Shown: positions 1 to 6,998 of the stretch, piece after piece | Numbering within the stretch: the first letter of the stretch is position 1 | Layout of the letters: every line of letters begins with the position of its first letter | Position numbers and translations under genes: made by a program | The notes under the pieces: generated by a model | What the model was told of the DNA's origin: nothing | The model's input: only the letters and a program-made list of their open reading frames with translations | Databases searched by the model: none | Assembly (NCBI GenBank): GCA_009920225.1 | Contig: RGAJ01000056.1 | Coordinates: 1 to 8,753, forward strand | Reading direction: 5' to 3' | Source of the DNA: Paracoccaceae bacterium | GTDB taxonomy: Bacteria > Pseudomonadota > Alphaproteobacteria > Rhodobacterales > Rhodobacteraceae | Length of the DNA stretch: 8,753 nt

Positions 1-2
1 GG

Positions 3-689
3 GTCGCCAGAGGCATCCATATCCCCCACAGGTCCCGTCCATTGGATCACCCCGTCATGCAGCATTGCCACATCATCCGCGATGGCGCGGACCGATGACA
101 TATCATGGGTGATGGTCATTGCCGTTGCGCCCATTTCTACCACAATTTCACGGATCAAGTCGTTGATAACGCCAGACATAATGGGATCAAGCCCAGTTGT
201 GGGTTCGTCAAAAAAGATGATTTCAGGCTCTGCCGCAATCGCACGGGCAAGGCCCACGCGCTTTTGCATACCGCCCGATAATTCGGCTGGAAGGCGGTCT
301 GCAACATCGGGTTTCAACCCCACGCGGCGCAATTTTTCGATGGCGATTTCGCGGGCCTCTGCCTTGGGGCGCTTGAGCGATCCGCGTAGCAGCCGAAAGG
401 CCACGTTTTGCCAAACGGGCAAACTGTCAAACAATGCGCCGCCTTGGAACAACATGCCAAAACGGGCAAGGAATGCTTCGCGTTCGGCGGATTGAACGTT
501 TTGTCCGTCGACCGTGATTGTTCCTTGATCAGGCGTGACAAGCCCCAAAACCGATTTCAGCGCAACAGATTTTCCTGTGCCGGATCCGCCAATGATGACA
601 AGCGATTTGCCGCGCTCAACCGTGAGGTTCACGCCGCGCAACACCGCGTTTGATCCGAATGATTTATGTACGTTATCCAGTGTGATCAT
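3..689 (-). CDS. mlaF: MlaF-type ABC transporter ATP-binding protein (3' end cut by window)
   Basis: This is the cytoplasmic ATPase subunit of an Mla/Ttg2-type phospholipid (formerly 'toluene tolerance') ABC transporter, working with the MlaE-type permease encoded just upstream. I translated it by hand from the ATG at 687-689. It stays open for 229 codons to the left edge, so only the C-terminal end is missing. Visible motifs are Walker A GGSGTGKS (residues 34-41), the Q-loop in FQGGALFDSL (Gln82), the signature LSGGMQKR (137-144), Walker B IIFFDEP (157-163) with TGLDP following, and the switch histidine in ITHD (His195). The FQGGALFDSL and FFDEPTTGLDP stretches are characteristic of MlaF-like ATPases. 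Its ATG overlaps the permease TGA as ATGA (686-689), which points to coupled translation and fixes the start. Naming it MlaF rather than a generic ABC ATPase rests on the permease partner. The MlaD-like substrate-binding subunit is not in the window. Confidence 0.93.
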   Translation of the reverse strand, partial: MITLDNVHKSFGSNAVLRGVNLTVERGKSLVIIGGSGTGKSVALKSVLGLVTPDQGTITVDGQNVQSAEREAFLARFGMLFQGGALFDSLPVWQNVAFRLLRGSLKRPKAEAREIAIEKLRRVGLKPDVADRLPAELSGGMQKRVGLARAIAAEPEIIFFDEPTTGLDPIMSGVINDLIREIVVEMGATAMTITHDMSSVRAIADDVAMLHDGVIQWTGPVGDMDASGD

Positions 690-1462
690 GCCGAAAAGAA
701 CGCTTCTGTCAGAATATAGTTTGCGGCCAAAATCATCACGGATGCCGACACAACAGCAGATTTCGTTGCCCGTCCAACGCCTTGGGCACCGCGGCCTGAA
801 TTCATGCCTGCATAGCAGCCCATCGTTGCCACGATGAACCCGAATGCGGCCCCTTTGACCAAGCCGCTGATGATATCGCTGGGTTCAAGGAAATTGACGG
901 TGTTGATCAAATAGGCGGCAGCGTTGAAATCCAAACGGTTGATGCCAACCAGATAGCCCCCAAAAATGCCAATCGCGTCCCCAACAGCGACCAAACAAGG
1001 CACTGCAAGCGTTGCGGCCAAAACGCGCGGCAAGGTCAGATATTTCATCGGATTGGTCGACAGCGTCACAAGCGCATCAATTTGTTCGGTGACCTTCATC
1101 GTGCCAATTTCGGCAGCGATCGAGCTTGCCACGCGCGCAGCAACCATCAACCCCCCCAAAACAGGCCCCAATTCACGGACCATGCCAATGGCCACGATTG
1201 AGGGCACGACCGCTTCGGCGTTAAATCGTGCGCCGCCTGCATAGATTTGCAGCGCCAAAGCACCCCCCGTGAAAAACGCGGTCAATCCAACAACAGGCAG
1301 CGAAAGCCAGCCAATTTGCACCAACTGGATGCCAAATTCACGAAAATAAAACGGCGGCGCTACGATATGGCGCAGCGTGTTCACCACGAAAAGCGCCACG
1401 CGACCAATCGCGCCGACCATCGATAAAACCGACTGTCCAATCAAAGCCAAGAAACGTATCAC
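686..1462 (-). CDS. mlaE: MlaE-type ABC transporter permease
   Basis: This is the inner-membrane permease of the MlaFE lipid transporter, which moves phospholipids between inner and outer membranes. The protein has 258 residues, the usual size for the family. An amphipathic N-terminus is followed by about five hydrophobic segments (roughly residues 50-75, 85-110, 145-172, 195-218 and 236-255). The family's conserved cytoplasmic stretch [14 protein letters not shown] lies at 118-131, and [10 protein letters not shown] precedes it at 93-102. Translation starts at a GTG (1460-1462) that overlaps the alr stop as GTGA. A GGGGA Shine-Dalgarno-like run sits seven bases upstream inside alr, supporting this start. 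The stop overlaps the start of the ATPase gene as ATGA. It is therefore the middle gene of a tightly coupled alr-mlaE-mlaF run. Confidence 0.93.
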   Translation of the reverse strand: MIRFLALIGQSVLSMVGAIGRVALFVVNTLRHIVAPPFYFREFGIQLVQIGWLSLPVVGLTAFFTGGALALQIYAGGARFNAEAVVPSIVAIGMVRELGPVLGGLMVAARVASSIAAEIGTMKVTEQIDALVTLSTNPMKYLTLPRVLAATLAVPCLVAVGDAIGIFGGYLVGINRLDFNAAAYLINTVNFLEPSDIISGLVKGAAFGFIVATMGCYAGMNSGRGAQGVGRATKSAVVSASVMILAANYILTEAFFSA

Positions 1463-2502
1463 GCGAGATCCCCAAGGTATTTGCGACGGTACCGCCCGCC
1501 GAGCGATGTCAGGATTTCATATCCAATCGTACCGGCATTGTCCGCCAATACATCAATCGTTTGATGCGCGTTCAGCAGTTCAAGTGAAGTGGGCGTTTCA
1601 GACAGCAGTGTAATATCAACACCAATCAAATCCATCGAAATGCGCCCAACAATCGGGCAGCCAACGTTGCCCGAATAAAGGCGCGTTTTAGGACCCATTG
1701 CGCGAATGATCCCATCCGCATACCCCGCGGATACGGTCGCAATCCGTCGCGGGGTCGGCGCAACCCAAGTGTTTGAATAACCAACGGTTTCGCCTGTGTC
1801 GACTTCGCGGATTTGAATGACCGGTATGGAAATTGTGGCAACAGGTTTGGCCTTGGTAAAGGGCAAGCCGCCATAGATCCCAATTCCGGGGCGTGTCATG
1901 TCGAAGTGATATTTTTCGCCCAAAAGCAATCCGCCCGTGGCCGAGAGTGACTTGGGAATATCCAAATCTTGGGTCATATCGACAAAAGATTGCCATTGTT
2001 GTTCGTTCATGTCGTGGCTTGGATCGTCGGAACAGGCCAGATGCGAAATCAGCAGCTTTGGCCCCAAATGCACGGCGATATCACGCACCGCCTGCCATTC
2101 GACAGGTTCCATCCCCAATCGGTTCATTCCTGTATCAAGTTGAATGCCAAAAGGATGATTGGACAGATTTTCCGCGTGGCGGATCAATTGATCAACCGAA
2201 TTCAGCATCGGGATCAAATTGTAATCACGGATCAGATCCGTGTCGCCGGCCATATGGCCGCTAAACACATAAATAGGCAGGTCTTGGCCCACCGCTTTGC
2301 GAACGCTGACGCCTTCTTCTGCGGCGGCGACAAAGAAATGCCGCGCCCCTTCTTGGGCCAAGGCGCGGGCCACGGTTGAGGCGCCAAGACCATAGGCGTT
2401 TGCCTTGACCACCGCCGCCGTTTCGCATTGCGTGCGGGCATTCAACGCGCGCCAATTGGCGCGGATCGCGGTGAGATCAATGGTTAAGGTTGCGGTGCTC
2501 AT
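1459..2502 (-). CDS. alr: alanine racemase
   Basis: Alr is a PLP enzyme that interconverts L- and D-alanine in the cytoplasm and supplies D-alanine for peptidoglycan. The protein has 347 residues, near the usual length. The N-terminal TIM-barrel carries the PLP lysine in [10 protein letters not shown] (Lys33), MNRLG with Arg128, and TRPGIGIYG (203-211). The C-terminal beta domain carries the second catalytic base in SAGYADG (Tyr261) and GRISMD (286-291) of the substrate-binding loop. All key residues expected of an active enzyme are present. The ATG at 2500-2502 gives the standard family N-terminus, with only a weak ribosome site ahead of it. The gene follows dnaB after 134 bases containing a palindromic repeat. 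It is coupled to the permease gene by a GTGA overlap. A dnaB-alr neighbourhood is common in alphaproteobacteria. Confidence 0.96.
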   Translation of the reverse strand: MSTATLTIDLTAIRANWRALNARTQCETAAVVKANAYGLGASTVARALAQEGARHFFVAAAEEGVSVRKAVGQDLPIYVFSGHMAGDTDLIRDYNLIPMLNSVDQLIRHAENLSNHPFGIQLDTGMNRLGMEPVEWQAVRDIAVHLGPKLLISHLACSDDPSHDMNEQQWQSFVDMTQDLDIPKSLSATGGLLLGEKYHFDMTRPGIGIYGGLPFTKAKPVATISIPVIQIREVDTGETVGYSNTWVAPTPRRIATVSAGYADGIIRAMGPKTRLYSGNVGCPIVGRISMDLIGVDITLLSETPTSLELLNAHQTIDVLADNAGTIGYEILTSLGGRYRRKYLGDLA

Positions 2503-2573
2503 ATCTGCTTTTTGACAGGGTTGGGCGCAAGGTCAAGGGAAATCTGGTCAATAGAAATGTATCGAAATCAAAC

Positions 2574-2632
2574 GGGGGCGTTGCCCCCACCGCCTTTGGC
2601 GGTTCCCCCAGAGTATTTTTGCAAAGATGAAA
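2574..2632. repeat. palindromic intergenic repeat, full copy (possible terminator/attenuator)
   Basis: On the plus strand there are two adjacent perfect hairpins: GGGGGC-GTT-GCCCCC (2574-2588) and CCGCC-TTT-GGCGG (2590-2602). These are followed by CCCCC (2605-2609) and then the tail AGAGTATTTTTGCAAAGATG plus AAA (2610-2632). The tail recurs at 4898-4920 with one mismatch. On the minus strand, the sense of the genes, the tail comes first, four bases after the dnaB stop. Two G5 runs then compete for a single C5 run (2584-2588 and 2605-2609 reverse-complemented are G5; 2574-2578 is C5). The last hairpin is followed by GTTTGATTTC, a poor but possible terminator tail. From memory, similar 'ACTC-GGGGG' palindromes occur downstream of many Rhodobacteraceae genes. 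The role here, whether terminator, attenuator or mRNA 3'-end stabiliser, is inference. Confidence 0.7.
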
Positions 2633-2636
2633 GGTC

Positions 2637-4124
2637 TTAATATCGGTCGTCTTGTTGCCACGGTTTGACGAGGTTGCCAAAGCGGGTGAAGCGCCCTTCG
2701 AACGACAGATCAACCGTTCCGATGGGGCCGTGGCGTTGTTTGCCCAAGATGACTTCGGCGCGGCCATGAAGGCGTTCCATTTCCTCTTGCCAGATCGCCA
2801 TTTTGTCCAGATCGTGATCGCCTGGTTTTTCGCGTTCTTTGTAGTATTCTTCGCGGTACACAAACATGACCACATCGGCGTCTTGTTCGATCGATCCAGA
2901 TTCGCGAAGGTCAGACAATTGCGGGCGTTTGTCTTCGCGGTTTTCGACCTGACGCGACAGCTGGGACAGGGCGATCACGGGGATGTGGAGTTCCTTGGCG
3001 ATGGCCTTCATCCCTTGGGTGATTTCGGATACTTCGTTCACGCGGCTGTCTTTGGCGGTCGCGGGGCGCACAAGTTGTAGGTAGTCGATGATCAACAAAT
3101 CAAGCCCATGGGTCCGTTTCAAACGCCGCGCGCGGGCGGCGAGCTGAGAAATGGGCAAAGCGGGGGTATCGTCGATATACAGTGGGCAGCTTTCCAGCGA
3201 TTTTGCCGCCTCGACAAAGCGCCGAAATTCCGCTTCGGTCATATCACCTTTGCGAATTTGTTCCGAGGGGACTTCGGCCGCTTCGGACAGGATACGCGCG
3301 GCCAATTGTTCGGCGCTCATTTCCAACGAGTAAAATCCTACAATGCCGCCTTCGATGGTGCCCTCAGATCCGTCCGGTTTTGTGCCGCGCTTGAACGCTT
3401 TGGCGATATTGAACGCAATGTTCGTCGCAAGCGAGGTTTTCCCCATAGAGGGGCGACCGGCCAGAATGATAAGGTCAGAGGGGTGAAGCCCGCCCATTTT
3501 TTTGTCGAGATCAGTTAGACCTGTTGAAATCCCTGCCAATCCACCTTCGCGTTGATAGGCGGCGTTTGCGGTATCGACGGCGGAGGTAACGGCGCGCAAG
3601 AAGGATTGAAAGCCACTGTCAGCCTGGCCTTCTTCGCCCAATTTATACAGGGCTTGTTCGGCTTGGATGATTTGTTCTTTGGGCTCTTGGTCGACATCGA
3701 CGCTTTGGGCGCGGGCAGCGATGTCTTGGCCCAGTCGGATCAATTCACGGCGGATTGCGAGGTCATAGATCAGTTGCGCGTAATCGCGCACCGCAAACCC
3801 CGCAATCGCCGCCCCCGCGAGGCGCGCGAGATAGGCCGCGCCGCCCAATTCTTGCAACCCTTCGTCCTGTTGTAAAAACGTGTTGAGGGTGACCGGAGAG
3901 GCCAAGTTGTTTTTGGTAATCCGCGCTGCGGCCACTTCGAAGATGCGGGCGTGCACGGGTTCATAAAAATGTTCGGATTTTATGATCATCGCTACACGAT
4001 CATAAATTTCGTTATTGGTTAGAATAGCACCCAACAGCTGTTGTTCTGCCTCAATCGAATGGGGCATGGTGTCTGGCATTTGAATGTCAGCGCCGGTTGG
4101 ATTGATATCTGTAATCTTATTCAT
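2637..4124 (-). CDS. dnaB: replicative DNA helicase DnaB
   Basis: DnaB is the hexameric 5'-3' helicase that unwinds DNA at the fork and recruits primase. The chosen start gives 495 residues, a normal length for alphaproteobacterial DnaB. The N-terminal helical domain starts at [16 protein letters not shown], and the RecA-like C-terminal domain follows from about residue 195. Visible motifs are Walker [10 protein letters not shown] (223-231), the catalytic glutamate in YSLEMS (about 265-270), Walker [10 protein letters not shown] (343-351), [10 protein letters not shown] (387-396), and the arginine finger in [10 protein letters not shown] (462-471). A GTG two codons upstream (4128-4130) could also open the frame. 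It lies inside the GGGGTGG ribosome site that serves the ATG at 4122-4124, so I prefer the ATG. The leader holds a perfect DnaA box. No intein or insertion is visible. Confidence 0.97.
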   Translation of the reverse strand: MNKITDINPTGADIQMPDTMPHSIEAEQQLLGAILTNNEIYDRVAMIIKSEHFYEPVHARIFEVAAARITKNNLASPVTLNTFLQQDEGLQELGGAAYLARLAGAAIAGFAVRDYAQLIYDLAIRRELIRLGQDIAARAQSVDVDQEPKEQIIQAEQALYKLGEEGQADSGFQSFLRAVTSAVDTANAAYQREGGLAGISTGLTDLDKKMGGLHPSDLIILAGRPSMGKTSLATNIAFNIAKAFKRGTKPDGSEGTIEGGIVGFYSLEMSAEQLAARILSEAAEVPSEQIRKGDMTEAEFRRFVEAAKSLESCPLYIDDTPALPISQLAARARRLKRTHGLDLLIIDYLQLVRPATAKDSRVNEVSEITQGMKAIAKELHIPVIALSQLSRQVENREDKRPQLSDLRESGSIEQDADVVMFVYREEYYKEREKPGDHDLDKMAIWQEEMERLHGRAEVILGKQRHGPIGTVDLSFEGRFTRFGNLVKPWQQDDRY

Positions 4125-4126
4125 AA

Positions 4127-4133
4127 CCACCCC
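4127..4133 (-). promoter_or_regulatory. dnaB ribosome binding site
   Basis: On the minus strand GGGGTGG is followed by TT and then the ATG at 4124. The G4 core is five bases from the ATG, which is good spacing. The alternative GTG start falls within this motif, so the site decides the start. A GANTC sequence (GAATC, 4136-4140), the alphaproteobacterial CcrM methylation target, lies just upstream. A single such site may be chance. Confidence 0.6.
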
Positions 4134-4179
4134 ATGAATCGTTATGTGTTTTTAGCGTTCATTCGGTCTTAGGGCAAAT

Positions 4180-4185
4180 TGTATA
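4180..4185 (-). promoter_or_regulatory. candidate -10 element of the dnaB promoter
   Basis: The minus strand reads TATACA (followed by AT), close to the sigma-70 consensus TATAAT, about 55 bases before the dnaB ATG. No convincing -35 hexamer lies 16-18 bases upstream; the best are AACACC or GAACAC around 4203-4209. The DnaA box sits four bases upstream, in the spacer. The call is based only on position and resemblance, so the true promoter could lie elsewhere in 4186-4370. Confidence 0.3.
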
Positions 4186-4189
4186 AACC

Positions 4190-4198
4190 TGTGGATAA
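4190..4198 (-). promoter_or_regulatory. DnaA box (TTATCCACA) in the dnaB leader
   Basis: The minus strand carries TTATCCACA, a perfect match to the strong DnaA-binding consensus TTATNCACA. It lies 65 bases upstream of the dnaB start, immediately before a TATACA -10-like element. The box overlaps a short inverted repeat, CCTGT-N6-ACAGG (4188-4203). I found no second perfect box near it, so this is not an origin cluster. It is more likely a regulatory site at which DnaA could repress or activate dnaB. Binding itself is inferred. Confidence 0.5.
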
Positions 4199-4210
4199 AC
4201 AGGGTGTTCC

Positions 4211-4222
4211 TGCAATATTGCA
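4211..4222. promoter_or_regulatory. 12-bp perfect palindrome TGCAATATTGCA upstream of dnaB
   Basis: TGCAATATTGCA is a perfect 12-bp palindrome, 86 bases upstream of the dnaB ATG and just upstream of the DnaA box. It has the form of a dimeric regulator operator. I do not recognise a named regulator for it. AT-rich palindromes of this length can also occur by chance. Confidence 0.3.
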
Positions 4223-4370
4223 TATATTGTGGTCTTTTGTAAATGGTACGCTACATATGGTGGTGTGCTAGCCGTTCTGGCCGCATGTGCAGACTATGAT
4301 TATTTGTGTTTTTGGAAAATCTTGGCCGCAGATGCGGCGTTTGGCGTATTCGATTTAGGTGTCAGTGATG

Positions 4371-4395
4371 AAAAAGGGCGATCCAAAGATCGCCC
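4371..4395 (-). terminator. Rho-independent terminator of the pyrC-pyrE transcript
   Basis: The minus strand reads GGGCGATC-TTTG-GATCGCCC (4395 to 4376), an 8-bp perfect stem with a four-base loop, directly followed by TTTTT (4375-4371). It begins 22 bases after the pyrE stop codon. Only the minus-strand orientation has a U-tract, so it ends transcripts from pyrE and separates them from dnaB. Confidence 0.88.
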
Positions 4396-4417
4396 CCGAT
4401 TAAGCATGAAATATTAA

Positions 4418-4840
4418 TTATACGCGGTCTTTGTTGGCCTCTTGCCAGTCGCGTGGCGCGTTCAAGAACGCCTCAACCTCGGTCAGGGTATTGGCGTCAA
4501 AGCTGCCTTGGGCCTTGGCTTCGGCCAGAACATCCCACCATGTGCACAAGGAGTGTAGCGCAACGCCATGATCGCCAAGCGTTTTTTCGGTTTCTGGGAA
4601 GATCCCATAGTAGAAGATGACCGCGGTGTGGGCGCAAGTCGCGCCTGTTTCACGAATGGCATCGACAAAGGACAATTTTGATCCGCCATCTGTTGTTAGG
4701 TCTTCTACCAGCGGGCTGGGCAGGCCGGAGGCCAATTTGAAAGGTTGATTTGCGTTAAAATGAACAGCTTTGATTTCCAAAAGCATCCGCGCGGTCAAGC
4801 GTGCTATTTCTGTGGCGTCGGGGTACGAGGATGGGATCAT
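4418..4840 (-). CDS. pyrE: orotate phosphoribosyltransferase with large internal in-frame deletion, probably inactive
   Basis: The intact enzyme transfers phosphoribose from PRPP to orotate, the fifth step of UMP synthesis. The N-terminus ([25 protein letters not shown] to residue 43) matches Rhodobacteraceae PyrE as I recall it. Residue 44 onward ([12 protein letters not shown], 44-55, then [11 protein letters not shown]) is the PRPP-binding motif and the normal C-terminal part. Family members have about 225-232 residues; this one has 140. Missing are the post-SGLPSP strand (usually a YIDCRKL-like sequence), the GGETAGIPFA region, and the flexible loop with catalytic lysines. The junction is at 4711/4712 and keeps frame, with no other damage visible. 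The ATG at 4838-4840 is preferred over an upstream TTG (4847-4849) because AAGGA lies 10 bases before it and it gives the family N-terminus. An assembly error or a genuine recent deletion would look the same here. Confidence 0.88.
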   Translation of the reverse strand: MIPSSYPDATEIARLTARMLLEIKAVHFNANQPFKLASGLPSPLVEDLTTDGGSKLSFVDAIRETGATCAHTAVIFYYGIFPETEKTLGDHGVALHSLCTWWDVLAEAKAQGSFDANTLTEVEAFLNAPRDWQEANKDRV

Positions 4841-4887
4841 GTGTTTCAAGTCCTTTGTGTCGGCGTGGATAGTATTTGAGCGCGGAT

Positions 4888-4920
4888 GCCTTCGGCGAGA
4901 GTATTTTTACAAAGATGAAA
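4888..4920. repeat. palindromic intergenic repeat, reduced copy
   Basis: The tail AGAGTATTTTTACAAAGATG plus AAA (4898-4920) matches 2610-2632 in 22 of 23 positions. Only a small GCC-TTC-GGC hairpin (4888-4896) precedes it, in place of the two G/C-rich stems of the other copy. It abuts the pyrC stop codon (4921-4923) with no gap, in the same orientation relative to that gene as the copy after dnaB. It lies in the 80-base gap before pyrE. Confidence 0.7.
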
Positions 4921-5961
4921 TTAGGTGACTTTCCAAAAAACGTCGAACCCGGGATCAAAGACCGTCACAGGGCCATTGGGGGTTTCAATTTTTGAAGGGA
5001 AAGACACGGGCGCATCTTGTTTCGTGAGGGTGAGCGTTCCGTCATTCACAGGCATTCCGTAAAACGCGGGACCGTTTTCGCAGGCGAACTTGCGCAGGTT
5101 TTTCAATGCGCCGTCTTCTTCGAACACATGGGCCAAGAGCGGCATTGTGTTGGTTGCGGTAAAGCATCCCGCACAGCCGCAGGCGTGTTCTTTTAGGTGG
5201 TCCAAATGCGGTGCGCTGTCGGTGCCCAAGAAAAACCTTTTGTTGCCGCTTGTCGCCGCTTTGCGCAGGGCCAAGCGGTGCGTTTCACGTTTTGCAACGG
5301 GCAAGCAATAGTAATGCGGCTTGATCCCGCCCACCAAAATGTGATTGCGGTTGATGATCAGGTGGTGGGTTGTGATTGTCGCGCCAAGGGTGTCATCGGC
5401 TGACAGCGCATAATCAACACCGTCTTTGGTGGTGATGTGTTCCATGACCACGCGCAAACCCGGAATTGAGCGGCGCAACGGGTCCAAGATCGTTTCGATG
5501 AACACCGCCTCGCGATCAAAGATATCAACGTCGGCTGTCGTGACTTCGCCGTGAACGCACAGCGGGCATCCGATTTCGGCCATACGTTCCAAAACGGGGC
5601 GCACGTTTTCAAAATTGCGCACGCCTGACGCGGAATTGGTTGTCGCCCCTGCGGGATAGAGTTTTACCGCGCGGATCAGGCCGCTTTCATAGGCTGCGGC
5701 CAAATCATTTGGATCTGTATCCTCGGTCAGGTAGAGCGTCATCAAGGGCGTGAAATCATCGCCTTCGGGCAGGGCTGCAAGGATACGATCGCGATAGGCG
5801 CGCGCTTGGTCCCCTGTAACCACGGGGGGCACAAGGTTGGGCATGATGATCGCGCGCGCAAAATCGCGCGATGTTTCAGGGAGCACGGCCGCAAGCATAT
5901 CGCCATCGCGCAGATGCAAGTGCCAGTCGTCAGGGCGGGGAAGGATCACTGTCTGGGTCAT
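4921..5961 (-). CDS. pyrC: dihydroorotase (class II PyrC)
   Basis: PyrC is a cytoplasmic zinc amidohydrolase that closes carbamoyl-aspartate to dihydroorotate in de novo pyrimidine synthesis. With the chosen start it has 346 residues and aligns with E. coli PyrC through most of its length. The metal and catalytic residues are all visible: [10 protein letters not shown] (His14, His16), the carboxylated lysine in [13 protein letters not shown] (Lys100), VHGEV (His137), MEHITTKD (His175), and GTDSAPH (Asp248). The cysteine-rich CGCAGCF (261-267) is typical of class II enzymes. I chose the ATG at 5959-5961 because [14 protein letters not shown] matches family N-termini. An ATG two codons upstream (5965-5967) and a TTG at 5979 are alternatives, and none has a clear ribosome site. 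It follows the alpha/beta-hydrolase-like gene by 42 bases and precedes pyrE by 80, so they are probably co-transcribed. Confidence 0.96.
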   Translation of the reverse strand: MTQTVILPRPDDWHLHLRDGDMLAAVLPETSRDFARAIIMPNLVPPVVTGDQARAYRDRILAALPEGDDFTPLMTLYLTEDTDPNDLAAAYESGLIRAVKLYPAGATTNSASGVRNFENVRPVLERMAEIGCPLCVHGEVTTADVDIFDREAVFIETILDPLRRSIPGLRVVMEHITTKDGVDYALSADDTLGATITTHHLIINRNHILVGGIKPHYYCLPVAKRETHRLALRKAATSGNKRFFLGTDSAPHLDHLKEHACGCAGCFTATNTMPLLAHVFEEDGALKNLRKFACENGPAFYGMPVNDGTLTLTKQDAPVSFPSKIETPNGPVTVFDPGFDVFWKVT

Positions 5962-6003
5962 GCGCATTGCGATACACAAAACCGCGCGGCGTTTCCAGTA
6001 GAT

Positions 6004-6945
6004 TTAGGTGTCTTGCGTAGAATTTGATAGCGCGTTGTTCGCGGCCTCAAGCGCTTTGATAAAGCGCGGCGGATTTTCATAGATTGAAAGGGTATGTTCA
6101 CAGATGATTTTCACCATCCATGGGCGGTTCATCTGTTGCGCGCGCAGCAATAATTTTCGAAGATATGCGGTCGAGCGGCGCCGCCCGCGCAGATGGGTGA
6201 AATGCACGTGCGCATCCGCGCCCGCGACGATGTGTTTCAAGCTTTCAATCACAAACGGGCGCGACGTGAGGGCGCCCCACGCGATGCCTTGCAAAGGTGC
6301 GGCAAAGCGGTTGATGTTTTCCCCCTTAAACAAGGTTGCGTGCATCGTTTCGACCGGATTGGATTTGTCGTAAAACATGTACACCTTTTGCGCGGTTTCG
6401 ACCAAACGGGGGGCATAGCCAAAGCGTGACGTAAAATCCAACCTGCGTGCGGCAGGAAAACGGGTGTCCCATGACGCCACATCGGTTGCAAGCGATGCGA
6501 TGGGCCCAAAAAGAACCACGTCGCAGTGCGTCGCGACAAGGCTGAAGGCGGCTGCACTGTGCGATGTTTCGCCAATCCCCAAGAAAATCACCCGTTCAAA
6601 TTGGTCTATTGTGCCATCATCGACCAAGCGGTCAAAATAGGCATAGATGTGCTTTGATCGGAACCAATCAAATTGGTCGCATAAGATCGTCAATGAGGAC
6701 CATCCAAAGCGGTTGGCAATGTCCCACCCCAAGGGGTGCGCCAAAGATTCGCGTTTGGCAAAGGCGCTGTAGGTTTCAAAGGTCACGATGAACACGGGCC
6801 CGTTTTCTTGCAACACGGCGCCGTGGTTCTTTCCCAGATATTCAACAAAAATATCGTCACTGTCCAAATCGTTCAACGCATCAAGCCATTCTGACATCGT
6901 CAGATTGGATAGATCCAATTGATCGGCATAGGCCAAATCACGCAT
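6004..6945 (-). CDS. conserved Rhodobacteraceae protein with alpha/beta-hydrolase-like core (often labelled PAPS-reductase-like)
   Basis: The protein has 313 residues from the ATG at 6943-6945. I recognise the family from Rhodobacteraceae genomes, where it often carries the name 'phosphoadenosine phosphosulfate reductase'. I see nothing of a PAPS reductase here: no P-loop-like SGGKDS and no C-terminal ECG-type cysteine. The middle reads like an alpha/beta-hydrolase core: strand VFIVTFET (51-58), strand SLTILCD (84-90), a YFDRLVDDG region (103-111), strand RVIFLGIG (118-125), then SHSAAAFS (128-135) and CDVVLFGP (141-148). The position of a hydrolase nucleophile appears to be Gly125, so catalysis is doubtful. 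A basic HLRGRRRS segment (251-258) and a helical C-terminus follow. AAGGTG five bases before the ATG supports this start over the upstream TTG (6985-6987). It lies 53 bases after the glycosyltransferase gene and 42 before pyrC. Function is unknown. Confidence 0.85.
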   Translation of the reverse strand: MRDLAYADQLDLSNLTMSEWLDALNDLDSDDIFVEYLGKNHGAVLQENGPVFIVTFETYSAFAKRESLAHPLGWDIANRFGWSSLTILCDQFDWFRSKHIYAYFDRLVDDGTIDQFERVIFLGIGETSHSAAAFSLVATHCDVVLFGPIASLATDVASWDTRFPAARRLDFTSRFGYAPRLVETAQKVYMFYDKSNPVETMHATLFKGENINRFAAPLQGIAWGALTSRPFVIESLKHIVAGADAHVHFTHLRGRRRSTAYLRKLLLRAQQMNRPWMVKIICEHTLSIYENPPRFIKALEAANNALSNSTQDT

Positions 6946-6950
6946 CTCAT

Positions 6951-6956
6951 CACCTT
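6951..6956 (-). promoter_or_regulatory. ribosome binding site of the alpha/beta-hydrolase-like gene
   Basis: AAGGTG on the minus strand lies five bases (ATGAG) before the ATG at 6945. The overlapping ATG at 6950 is out of frame. The site selects the 6945 start over the in-frame TTG at 6987. Confidence 0.6.
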
Positions 6957-6998
6957 TGGTTTGCACTATCCTACGCTTTTGCGTCAAAAAACAAGCGT

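Larger units (their letters stand above)
4125..4370. other. intergenic regulatory region between pyrE terminator and dnaB
   Basis: These roughly 246 bases are more AT-rich than the flanking genes. The half nearest dnaB holds the ribosome site, GANTC site, -10-like element, DnaA box and 12-bp palindrome listed separately. The half nearest pyrE has one small hairpin, GCCGC-AGAT-GCGGC (4325-4338), without a T-run on either side. A plus-strand frame that would start at a GTG (4229) and reach 4417 contains a lipobox-like VLAVLAAC. It has no good ribosome site, reads through the pyrE terminator, and ends opposite the pyrE stop, so I do not call it a gene. Confidence 0.6.

Noticed and set aside
82..495. 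Long plus-strand open frame opposite the MlaF-type ATPase gene.
   Set aside because: It is the shadow of the ATPase gene, which has all ABC motifs in the minus-strand frame; the plus-strand translation shows no recognisable domain.
2652..3080. Plus-strand open frame of 142 codons opposite dnaB, with hydrophobic stretches.
   Set aside because: It lies wholly inside dnaB, whose motifs are intact, and the hydrophobic runs are the complement of the helicase coding sequence.
4128..4130. GTG as the dnaB start codon.
   Set aside because: It lies inside the GGGGTGG ribosome site, which is well spaced for the ATG at 4122-4124.
4325..4338. GCCGC-AGAT-GCGGC hairpin as a second terminator or small RNA end.
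   Set aside because: The stem is only 5 bp and lacks a T-run on either strand. A much better terminator lies 40 bases away.
4125..4370. Possible replication origin because of the DnaA box in an AT-rich gap next to dnaB.
   Set aside because: There is only one perfect DnaA box, with no cluster, no 13-mer-like repeats, and no dnaA, hemE, parAB or repABC gene nearby.
4229..4417. Plus-strand 62-codon frame with a lipobox-like VLAVLAAC, resembling a small lipoprotein.
   Set aside because: It starts at a GTG with no clear ribosome site, reads through the pyrE terminator hairpin, ends opposite the pyrE stop, and has a C-terminus that looks like hairpin sequence rather than protein.
6973..6984. ACGC-TTTT-GCGT hairpin between the glycosyltransferase and the hydrolase-like gene as a terminator.
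   Set aside because: The stem is 4 bp, and on the minus strand the T-run precedes rather than follows it, so it does not fit an intrinsic terminator.
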